A stretch of DNA of 46,800 bases from DATLZB01 sp035574175 (GTDB lineage: Bacteria > Pseudomonadota > Alphaproteobacteria > Rhizobiales > Hyphomicrobiaceae). This document shows positions 39,895-46,800 of this stretch, in pieces. Every line of letters starts with the position of its first letter. Position 1 is the first letter of the stretch. The notes under the pieces are model-generated. The model worked only from the letters and a program-made list of their open reading frames with translations. It made no database searches and was not told where the DNA came from. The stretch covers positions 1-46,800 of the forward strand of contig DATLZB010000215.1 of the NCBI GenBank assembly GCA_035574175.1, given 5' to 3'. Both the position numbers and the translations under genes were made by a program.

Positions 39895-42800
39895 TCAATG
39901 CACGCTGGGCTTTCCATTCAGCGCGCCGGTGATGGGGTCCATCGGCCCGGAGTCGGACAGGCGGGCGATGCTGTCCTCGATGCGGGACCATACCGAACCT
40001 TCGGCGGCGTTCATCGATCTCAGGTCGTCCTCAAGGCGCCGCAGCCTGTCGCGCAATACGTCCTCGCCGGGTCGCAAACCGCCGTCCCCTGCGGATGCCT
40101 CGTCCAGCTGCTCGATTAGATCGGCCAGCACACCGCTCTCCGGCAGCAGCATCAGCGCCGGAATCCGCTCGTTGACGGCGGCCACGACCTCAGCCAGCCG
40201 TTCAAGGGCGAGGCCCTGTCCCTCGTACTCGTTGGCAAGCAATGTGTGCGCACGGCTCAATTCACGCCGTAGGTTGCTTTCGATCGAGCTCAGACGCTCA
40301 TGAAGCCTCATGTGCGTCCTCGCCTGCCGCTTGAAGAGGTGGGCGGCGGCCACCGCCTGAGCGGCGATCTCCTCCGCGCGGAGCTTGCCATAGGCGTGGG
40401 GCGGCAGCCCCAGCCGCTGCATGATCTGGCTCACAAAGTGTTGCTCCAGGTCATCGCCAGCGGGGTGCCCATGACCGTTGTGGAGCGGCGGTGACGAGCC
40501 GTTGCCAGGTCGTGCGCCGGCGGGCAGGCGGTTCGGCCCGCGGCCGTCGGCGATCGCGGCGGGCACCTCCTCCCGCAGCACCCCACCTGAATGCCTGGCG
40601 GCCGCCCGGTCCGTGATGAGGCTCGGCGAGCCGGCGCGATAGAGCAGCAGCACCTTGAACAGGTCCGAGCGCACGAGGTAGGTCGTCTCGAGCGGCTCGG
40701 CGCGAGCCAACAGACGCCCGAGCGGCCCTGCCTTGGGGGCGCCGCCGCGATCGTGGCGCTGTACGGCATCGAGGGTCATCGCGGCGTTCAACACCGTTTG
40801 CACCAGGCGGCGGTGGTCGCTCGCCACCGCATCGAGCTCGACCTTGGCCATGAAGCCGTGTCGCTGATTGATCGGTTCGAGGTATTCGAGCACGGTCTCG
40901 GCGTTGCGGCGCCGGTCAGGCTCCAGCGCCACGCCGACGATCTGGATCAGCCGCGTGCGGTTCGTGTAGTCGCGGTCGGTCTCGCGTGCCGAGTTGGCAA
41001 CCACCGACAGGTACTCGAAGAGCTCAGAGCGCACGAGGTAGCGCTCGGCCTCAGGATGGGAGGGATCGCGCTCGACCGCGCCAATGCTGGCCCCGGCGAC
41101 CAGGACCTTGCGGATCCGGCGCGCCGATTCGTAATCGTAGCCGCTGAGATCGACCACGGAGCGGTTGTCGCCATCGATCCCGATTGGCTGCATGGCCGAC
41201 AGCACCAGCTCGGCGTTCTCGAGCCGCTCCTCGCCGAGCGCGTTCTTCACGATGGCCTCGAGCTGCTCGGCGCTGCGTGCCTTGGGGCTCGGCACGTCCG
41301 ACAGCGGCGAGCGGAGGGCCTGGGCGCCGAACAGGCCCGACAGGAACACCAGCGCGTCGACGCCGATGGCAAGCATGAGCGCCAGATAGGCGAGGCGGTT
41401 GCCGTCCAAGAAGGCGTTCCAGGTGACCACGAAGCGGTGGGCCTTGTCATCCCGGTTCATGTCGATGGCGGCAAGGCGCGCACCGATGTCGGCCGCGTCC
41501 TTGCTGACAAGTCCCGAGTCCTGCAAGCACTGGCGGCCGAAGCCCAGCAGCGCATCGGTCGAGGTGTAGCGCGCGAGCTTGTCGCCACCGGCACACTTGG
41601 CCTGGAAAGCCGCCAAACCGGCGTTGAGTGCAAAGACCCGTGCTGCCGCCTCGGCGGCCTGCTTGGGGTCGCAGTCGACGGCGCGCACCCGCTCCTTGGT
41701 CACCGGATTGCTCAACATGGCGTTGAGGAGATTGGTGCACTGCTGCTGCAGCGCGGCGAGCCGCTCCGTGTCGGGCTGCCGGCGAAACTCGGCGCGAGCC
41801 CTCTCGAAGGCGGTCAGCACGCGCGCCGGATCGAGGCGCTGCCCGGCCTGGTCGGCGAGGGCGGCCTCGACGGCCCTTATGCGATGCAACGCCGTCTCCT
41901 CCTCGCCCTTGAGCTTGGCGAGATCGCCGTCGATGGCGGAAAGCTCACGCTCAATCTGGGCTATGCGTGTTTCGACTGATGTGAGGCGCTTTCGCGCATT
42001 GTTGGCGCGCTCCTCACCGATCTTGTATTGGTCCTGGAGTACGGCGAGCTCCGCCATGCGCTCGCGATAGACGGGGCCCTTGCCTTGCTTCATGGTGCCT
42101 TCGACGCCGCGGTCCTCGGCCATCGCCTCCACTCGCTTGGCGTCGACCTCGCGCGCCTTGGCGTCGAGCTCGCTCTTGCGATCGGCGTATTCGGCAGCAA
42201 GGCCCGGCCGTTCCGCCTTGAGCCGCGACAACTCCTCGGTCAGGGAAATCTTCCTGTTGGCGAGGCCCGCTTGGCCGCTCTGCGCGGTGGCGATACGCTC
42301 CTGCTGTTCGTTGATCGCCCTGCGTCGCTCTTCCATCTGTCGCACGAAGTAGCGCTCGATCTCGCCTTGAGAGCCTTGCGCAGCCTCGGCGAGCCGTGTG
42401 AGCTGACCGTCGTAGGTACGCCAGCCCTCGCTGGCGAACAGGCTTTCCGCCTCCTCGATCTGACGCTTCTGCGTCAGCGCGCCGATGTCGGCGATGACGG
42501 CTCCGACCTGGCCGGTCGTACGAATCTCGGCGGCCCGCGCCCGTTGCTCGGCCGGAAAGATGGCGTTGAAATGGGAGTCGAAAGAGAAGAATACGGAGGC
42601 CGCCATGGTGGCGAGGAACATCACCCACAGCACGAGATTCTTGGCAATGATGCGCGCACTCTGCACGTAGGGCCGGGCCAGGTCGCCGCCGCGGCTGAAG
42701 TTGAAAGCTATGAGCGCTATGACGATCAGCGCCAGTGCGTAGTAGAACGCGACGTCGGCGAAGCGATGCCAATCGGCCTCGATGGTGGCCGCGCCCGTCA

Positions 42801-43287
42801 CGGTGACCGCCTCGAACTGCTGCAGCGCCCAATAGAAGGTAATGCCGACCAGCGCCAACGCCAGCAGCATGCCGATCATCGCGTCGCGGGGGCCGAAACC
42901 GCCGCCGTTGCTCGGCCGGTGGTTCATTTGGGTAGCGAAGCTCTCCCCGATCAGCCAGGCGACGATCAGCATGACGCCCTGGATGCCGAACGAGATCATC
43001 ACCGAAAGCAGGGGCGCCTGCGTGAAGTTGCGCATCCCATCGAAGGTCGTGTAGCCGGAGGCGAGCGACAGCACGATGCCCGTGGTGGCGAGCAGGACGA
43101 GCTGCCAGTTGCTGGCGAGCGCGCGCTCGAAGGCGGACGCGATCTGCCGGCCTTTGAACAGCACGATGGTCGCCGCAATCAGCGCAAGCGACAGCCAAAG
43201 CAGATTGTTGGAGAGAAAGGTGCTGACGTCGAGGTCGGAGGTGAGGAGCGCCACGGCTGCATCCGTCAACGAGTTCTTGACCGGCAT
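39895..43287 (-). CDS. Large membrane protein with coiled coil and duplicated C-terminal domain, unknown function
   Basis: 1130 residues, no family recognised. Six predicted membrane helices (about 27-45, 61-79, 92-114, 136-155, 178-196, 213-235) are followed by a long alpha-helical coiled coil (about 250-500). Next come four cysteines spaced through 517-587 (C517, C539, C565, C587), and a seventh helix at 631-655. The C-terminal part contains two copies of one domain: 690-763 and 794-883 share AE.VL...P, a run of helices and YLVRS[ED]LF (750-757 and 870-877). A Gly/Pro/His-rich linker (about 920-945) leads to a final helical region. If the cysteines are periplasmic, the duplicated domain is cytoplasmic, giving an envelope-spanning, sensor- or scaffold-like design. 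Confidence 0.85.
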   Translation of the reverse strand: MPVKNSLTDAAVALLTSDLDVSTFLSNNLLWLSLALIAATIVLFKGRQIASAFERALASNWQLVLLATTGIVLSLASGYTTFDGMRNFTQAPLLSVMISFGIQGVMLIVAWLIGESFATQMNHRPSNGGGFGPRDAMIGMLLALALVGITFYWALQQFEAVTVTGAATIEADWHRFADVAFYYALALIVIALIAFNFSRGGDLARPYVQSARIIAKNLVLWVMFLATMAASVFFSFDSHFNAIFPAEQRARAAEIRTTGQVGAVIADIGALTQKRQIEEAESLFASEGWRTYDGQLTRLAEAAQGSQGEIERYFVRQMEERRRAINEQQERIATAQSGQAGLANRKISLTEELSRLKAERPGLAAEYADRKSELDAKAREVDAKRVEAMAEDRGVEGTMKQGKGPVYRERMAELAVLQDQYKIGEERANNARKRLTSVETRIAQIERELSAIDGDLAKLKGEEETALHRIRAVEAALADQAGQRLDPARVLTAFERARAEFRRQPDTERLAALQQQCTNLLNAMLSNPVTKERVRAVDCDPKQAAEAAARVFALNAGLAAFQAKCAGGDKLARYTSTDALLGFGRQCLQDSGLVSKDAADIGARLAAIDMNRDDKAHRFVVTWNAFLDGNRLAYLALMLAIGVDALVFLSGLFGAQALRSPLSDVPSPKARSAEQLEAIVKNALGEERLENAELVLSAMQPIGIDGDNRSVVDLSGYDYESARRIRKVLVAGASIGAVERDPSHPEAERYLVRSELFEYLSVVANSARETDRDYTNRTRLIQIVGVALEPDRRRNAETVLEYLEPINQRHGFMAKVELDAVASDHRRLVQTVLNAAMTLDAVQRHDRGGAPKAGPLGRLLARAEPLETTYLVRSDLFKVLLLYRAGSPSLITDRAAARHSGGVLREEVPAAIADGRGPNRLPAGARPGNGSSPPLHNGHGHPAGDDLEQHFVSQIMQRLGLPPHAYGKLRAEEIAAQAVAAAHLFKRQARTHMRLHERLSSIESNLRRELSRAHTLLANEYEGQGLALERLAEVVAAVNERIPALMLLPESGVLADLIEQLDEASAGDGGLRPGEDVLRDRLRRLEDDLRSMNAAEGSVWSRIEDSIARLSDSGPMDPITGALNGKPSVH

Positions 43288-43543
43288 ATTCTCTTAAGCC
43301 TCTTAATCGGCAGCGGTCGGCGCCGCCAGCCAAACTCGCCCCGCATGAGGCAATCGAAGCCGCCTCGGTGCGACGCGGCCCGCACGCTCAACCCGGTCGT
43401 TCCTGGCTGAAGGCCCTCGCAGAATTGTGAGGATCTCGAGTTGAACCGGTGATGAACGCAAACGACCGCCACACCCGCAAGCCATGCCCGCACCCGCTCT
43501 CAGTTCGCGAACGGCGATCTAACGCTCTGCAACGCAACAGTGA

Positions 43544-44713
43544 TTACACGGCCTCGAACAACGCGGCGAGGCCGAGCCCGCCAATGGCACCTTGCGTTGC
43601 GATGCCATAGACTCCGCCGCCCCCCGCGCGGTTGCGCGCAAGCCTCGAAAACAGCCTGACAACGAGCACCGCGCCGGAGGCACCAAGCGGATGGCCGCGC
43701 ACGATGGCCCCGCCATCGGGGTTGAGCACATCCTCCTCGATGCCGAGCGAGCGCACGAGAGCGAGTGCCTGGGCGGCCGATGCTTCGCTCATCTCGACGA
43801 CGCTGACGGCCGTGCGGTCGAACCCGTTGAGGCGGGCGTAGAGCCGCTGCATCGCTGCAATCGGCGCGTCGGCCTCCGATTCCGGAGCCACGCCCTGAGC
43901 GGCGCCGGCGAGGAGGCGCAGCGCCCGAGGTTTACCGAGCTCCTGCCAGATGCGCTCGGACACCACGACCACGATCGCCGCGCCATCGTGGGGCAGGCTG
44001 GTGTTGGCCGGTGTCAAGGTGCCGCCAGGCTGCACAAAAGGCTGCTCCCGTTCGATGTCCTCAAGACTCGGGCCGATCGCGCTCTGATCGCGCGCCTCCT
44101 CGGCATTGGCGCGGATCGCCACAATCTCGCCAACGAACCGCCGCGCCTCGCGCGCGCTCTCCGCCTTGAGATGCGATTTGAGCGCGAAGGCATCCTGCTC
44201 CCTGCGGCTGATTCGCAACCGCCGGGCGAGCGCCTCGGAAGCCTCGTAGGCAACCGGCTCCTCGCTGGCAGTCTCGGCATGCGCATCGATGCCGATGAAG
44301 TGGGGCAACTGGTACAGGCTTCTCGGCTTGGCAATGCGCCAGGGTGCCGTCGATAGACTTTCCGCCCCGCCCGCCAAGATTACCTCGGCGTCCCCCGCCG
44401 TTACGGTGCGAATCGCGGTCAGGATGGCGTCGAGGCCGGACCCGCACTGGCGGTCGATCGTTAACGCCGGCGCCGTTTCCGGAAGTCCGGCAGCGAGTGC
44501 GATGATGCGAGCCGGATTGCCGCCTGCGCTGGCGTTGCCGATAACGATCTCGTCAACGCTGTCCGGGGCCAGCTTGGCGTCGGCCAGAACGGCGGCAATG
44601 ACCGGCGCCGTCAGCTCTTCCAGCCGGCGGTTCCGATGCAGGCCGCCAAGCCGGCCAAGTGCGCTGCGGCGGGCAGCGATAATGTAGGCGGAGGCGCTGG
44701 GCGTGGCACTCAT
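43544..44713 (-). CDS. Thiolase-family protein with an altered active site
   Basis: 389 residues from ATG 44713, normal length for acetyl-CoA acetyltransferases, which make or split 3-ketoacyl-CoA. The nucleophilic Cys90 (DRQCGSGLDA) and the His341 motif GHPLGASGA are present. The second catalytic cysteine, normally in a C-terminal C-x-G-x-G motif, is replaced: the segment reads GIATQGAIGGLGLAALFE with Gly375 at that place. The NEAFA motif reads SEASA (309-313). It may have a degradative, SCP2-like or non-catalytic role, or be decaying. It is divergent from zur. Confidence 0.85.
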   Translation of the reverse strand: MSATPSASAYIIAARRSALGRLGGLHRNRRLEELTAPVIAAVLADAKLAPDSVDEIVIGNASAGGNPARIIALAAGLPETAPALTIDRQCGSGLDAILTAIRTVTAGDAEVILAGGAESLSTAPWRIAKPRSLYQLPHFIGIDAHAETASEEPVAYEASEALARRLRISRREQDAFALKSHLKAESAREARRFVGEIVAIRANAEEARDQSAIGPSLEDIEREQPFVQPGGTLTPANTSLPHDGAAIVVVVSERIWQELGKPRALRLLAGAAQGVAPESEADAPIAAMQRLYARLNGFDRTAVSVVEMSEASAAQALALVRSLGIEEDVLNPDGGAIVRGHPLGASGAVLVVRLFSRLARNRAGGGGVYGIATQGAIGGLGLAALFEAV

Positions 44714-44882
44714 GGCGAGACTCGCGACCGTCGCGTCGTGGTCCGCACAAGCCACCACGGCGGAGGACCGCACCCTTAACAACAGGAACGTGGCGAAATG
44801 CTGATGGCATTGGGCGAAATCGGTGGCGTTCGCGCAACGCTCCCGCCTTGCTCGCGCCCGTGATAATGTAGCCTGTGACACT

Positions 44883-44898
44883 GTAACTTGGTAACTTG
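44883..44898. promoter_or_regulatory. Tandem 8-bp repeat in the thiolase-zur divergent gap
   Basis: GTAACTTG occurs twice head to tail, 29 bp before the zur start, next to the AT-rich stretch GATAATGTAG (about 44862-44871). The minus strand offers TTACCA and TACATT with 18-bp spacing as a possible promoter towards the thiolase gene. A clear Zur box palindrome is not seen. Confidence 0.3.
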
Positions 44899-44926
44899 AC
44901 GACCGAATCCGAAGCGAGCTTGCGCA

Positions 44927-45424
44927 ATGGCGCATACTTGGCCTGTCGATGCCTTCCCCGTACCCAGGCATAACCACGGCCGCTGCCAGTCGGCAGCGCT
45001 CAAACGCGCGCAACGCCTGTTCGACGCGAAGGGCATGAAGCTCACCGAGCTGAGGCGCAGGGTGCTCGAGGAAGTCTCGGCTTCGCACGAGGCGCTCGGC
45101 GCCTACGACATACTCGAGCGGTTAGCCGCCAAGGGACGGCGGCTCGCACCGATCTCGGTGTACAGAGCCATCGATGCCCTGCTCGAAGCGGGTGCCGTAC
45201 ACCGATTGGAGAGCCGCAACGCCTTCTTCGCCTGCCACAGCGCTCACGATCCTGAGCGCAGCCAGCTCATCCTCGCCTGCGAGCGATGCGGGCAGGTAGC
45301 CGAAATCGAGGGCGGGAAGGTGTTCTCTGCCATTGCGGACGCGGTCGAAGGCGCCGCGTTTGCGCCGGCGCGTACCGTGGCCGAGGTTTCAGGCGTGTGC
45401 GCTGCCTGCCGGGGCAACCGGTGA
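44927..45424 (+). CDS. zur: Fur-family zinc uptake regulator Zur
   Basis: 165 residues. The winged-helix DNA-binding part has KLTELRRRVLEEVSASHEAL and APISVYRAIDALLEAGAVHR. The structural zinc site is two CxxC pairs (C118/C121, C158/C161), and His92 and Cys103 in HRLESRNAFFAC are candidate sensor ligands. The N-terminal HNHGRC also fits alphaproteobacterial Zur. Zur represses high-affinity zinc uptake when zinc is sufficient. Its position directly ahead of znuC, with a 4-bp overlap, supports Zur over Fur. Confidence 0.92.
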   Translation: MAHTWPVDAFPVPRHNHGRCQSAALKRAQRLFDAKGMKLTELRRRVLEEVSASHEALGAYDILERLAAKGRRLAPISVYRAIDALLEAGAVHRLESRNAFFACHSAHDPERSQLILACERCGQVAEIEGGKVFSAIADAVEGAAFAPARTVAEVSGVCAACRGNR

Positions 45425-46257
45425 GCGCTGCCGTCCCAAGTTCAGTCGAGAGCATGGCCCGCAGCCGTCATCACTCGCACGAGGCCAGGCCGGATGAGGC
45501 CCTGCTCTGCGGGCGCGATCTCTGGTTCGCGCGCTCGGGAAGAACCATTCTCGAAGCCGTCGACATCGATATCGGACCGGAGCAGATCGTAACCCTCATC
45601 GGCCCCAACGGAGCCGGTAAGACGACGCTCGTGCGGCTGCTGCTTGGGCTTGCCCAGCCTGATCGCGGCATCGTGCGCCGCAAGAGCGGACTGGTCATCG
45701 GCTATGCCCCGCAAAGGTTCGATGTCGACCGGGCGATCCCGCTGACGGCTGCCCGCTTCCTGAAGCTCGGGGGTGCCCGCGACCGCAGCGACATCGAACG
45801 CGTGCTGCAAGAGGTGGGGGCGGAACGGGTCGCTGAGCAGCAGCTCTCGAACCTCTCCGGCGGCGAGTTGCAGCGCGTGATCCTAGCCAGAGCTCTGCTG
45901 CGGAACTCGGACCTGCTCGTGCTCGATGAGCCGGTGCGAGGTGTGGACTACGCCGGAGAGGCAGAACTTTACGCTCTGATCGGTCGGCTACGCGACACCC
46001 GCGGCCTGAGCGTCCTGCTCGTCAGCCACGATCTGCACGTGGTCATGGCCAAGAGCGACCGCGTGCTGTGCATCAACCGGCACGTGTGCTGTTCAGGCGT
46101 ACCCGAGGCGGTCGCCCGCAACCCCGAGTACGTACGCTTGTTCGGACCGGATGCGGCGCGTGCCGTGGCCATCTATCACCACGAGCACGACCACCGCCAC
46201 GACCTCGCCGGTGCGCCCGAGCCGCCTCCATCCCGAGCCGATGGCAGGCGATCATAG
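45421..46257 (+). CDS. znuC: Zinc ABC transporter ATPase ZnuC
   Basis: 278 residues from GTG 45421, whose GTGA overlaps the zur stop; ATG 45454 is an alternative. Walker A GPNGAGKT at 61-68, signature LSGGELQRVILARA, Walker B LLVLDEPVRGVD and switch His in LVSHDLH mark an intact ATPase of the metal-type ABC family. The C-terminus carries a His/Asp-rich tail (YHHEHDHRHD), frequent in zinc importers. It powers zinc import with ZnuB and a ZnuA not seen in the window. Confidence 0.92.
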   Translation: MSAAVPSSVESMARSRHHSHEARPDEALLCGRDLWFARSGRTILEAVDIDIGPEQIVTLIGPNGAGKTTLVRLLLGLAQPDRGIVRRKSGLVIGYAPQRFDVDRAIPLTAARFLKLGGARDRSDIERVLQEVGAERVAEQQLSNLSGGELQRVILARALLRNSDLLVLDEPVRGVDYAGEAELYALIGRLRDTRGLSVLLVSHDLHVVMAKSDRVLCINRHVCCSGVPEAVARNPEYVRLFGPDAARAVAIYHHEHDHRHDLAGAPEPPPSRADGRRS

Positions 46258-46290
46258 CCCGCTTCGTCCGATTAGACCGTGAGCGCGAAT

Positions 46291-46800
46291 ATGGAAGCAT
46301 TGCCGATGGAGCCGTTTCTGTTGCGGGCGATCGCGGCGGGATTGGGGCTCGCCGTCATCGCCGCGCCGCTTGGCTGCTTCGTGGTCTGGCAGCGCATGGC
46401 CTACTTCGGCGAAACGGTGGCGCAGGCCAGCCTCATTGGCATCGCACTCGGGTTGCTGCTGCATGCCGACCTTACCGCATCGGTGCTGGCGGTAGCCGTC
46501 GGTGTGTCGGTACTGCTGATGCTTCTGTCTCGACAACGGCTGGTGCCGCTCGATTCGATTCTCGGCATGCTCGCCCACGCGGCACTGGCAGTGGGCGTCA
46601 TTGCGGCCTCGCTCGTGCGCGGGCCGTCTCTCGACCTGATGGGTTATCTTTTCGGCGACATCTTCGCGGTGTCCGATGCCGATCTCATCTGGGTGTTCGG
46701 CGGGGGGATCGTGCTGCTCGCGGCACTCGCCGCGCTGTGGCAACCGCTGCTGGCGGTGGCGGTGCACGAGGAACTGGCCGCGGCCGAGGGCATCCCCTGC
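46291..46800 (+). CDS. znuB: Zinc ABC transporter permease ZnuB, 5' part
   Basis: The first 170 residues; the gene runs off the window end. It is an ABC-3 family permease: APLGCFVVWQRMAYFGETVA near residue 25, with repeated hydrophobic helices and LDSILGMLAHAALAVGV. The start is uncertain (GTG 46279, ATG 46291 or ATG 46306, all in frame); ATG 46291 is taken as the middle choice. It follows znuC by 33 bp, in the same operon. Confidence 0.92.
   Translation, partial: MEALPMEPFLLRAIAAGLGLAVIAAPLGCFVVWQRMAYFGETVAQASLIGIALGLLLHADLTASVLAVAVGVSVLLMLLSRQRLVPLDSILGMLAHAALAVGVIAASLVRGPSLDLMGYLFGDIFAVSDADLIWVFGGGIVLLAALAALWQPLLAVAVHEELAAAEGIPC

Noticed and set aside
40591..41979. Long plus-strand frames opposite the 1130-residue gene (also 42028-43410)
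   Set aside because: The minus-strand frame is single, uninterrupted over 3.4 kb and has helices, coiled coil and a repeated domain; the plus frames have none.

Overview
The window looks like part of a chromosome from a high-GC alphaproteobacterium, most likely of the order Hyphomicrobiales (Rhizobiales). The reasons are the purQ / purL-bolA-grxD order, a Zur-ZnuCB cluster of alphaproteobacterial type, inositol catabolism genes, abundant ABC importers, and small palindromic repeats of the kind common in these genomes. No plasmid, phage or transposase gene is visible, and no CRISPR array.

Layout. 1-387 is the end of purQ. 388-11549 is an accessory block lying between purQ and purL, two genes that are usually close together in relatives. 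It holds a frameshifted NYN-domain nuclease gene next to two copies of a 95-bp repeat, a minus-strand run parD-parE-mod-res (toxin-antitoxin plus type III restriction-modification), a TetR regulator divergent from a TTC38-like TPR protein, an OmpA-domain protein with a long charged coiled coil, and about 1 kb packed with palindromic repeats, some of which form MITE-like composite elements. 11550-15649 is housekeeping: purL, bolA, grxD (monothiol glutaredoxin) and a duplicated PqiA-like membrane protein. 15677-17082 holds small minus-strand genes of unknown function, including a 74-residue protein ending in Gly-Gly coupled to a 238-residue partner.

17274-32270 is a cyclitol/sugar-phosphate region. 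A minus operon (IolG-like dehydrogenase, SDR, TIM-barrel isomerase) lies divergent from a plus cluster of inositol-monophosphatase-like phosphatase plus an AfuABC-type ABC importer. A second minus operon follows (ABC ATPase, binding protein, two permeases, iolD, iolE). Together they suggest uptake of a phosphorylated or modified cyclitol, dephosphorylation, oxidation (IolG), dehydration (IolE) and ring opening (IolD). iolB, iolC, iolJ and iolA are not in the window.

32411-39832 holds tRNA-Arg(CCG), TrmO, an IorAB-type molybdenum hydroxylase, two tandem paralogous MFS exporters and a fumarylacetoacetate-hydrolase-family enzyme. 39895-43287 encodes a 1130-residue membrane protein with six N-terminal helices, a long coiled coil, four clustered cysteines, a seventh helix and an internally duplicated C-terminal domain; I do not recognise it. 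43544-44713 is a thiolase homologue lacking the usual second catalytic cysteine. 44927-46800 is zur-znuC-znuB, with znuB running off the end.

My main candidates for something new are the putative inositol-phosphate import/catabolism region, the 1130-residue envelope protein, the composite palindromic elements before purL, and the TA-led type III R-M operon. All functions are inferred from reading the sequence; no database search was possible.
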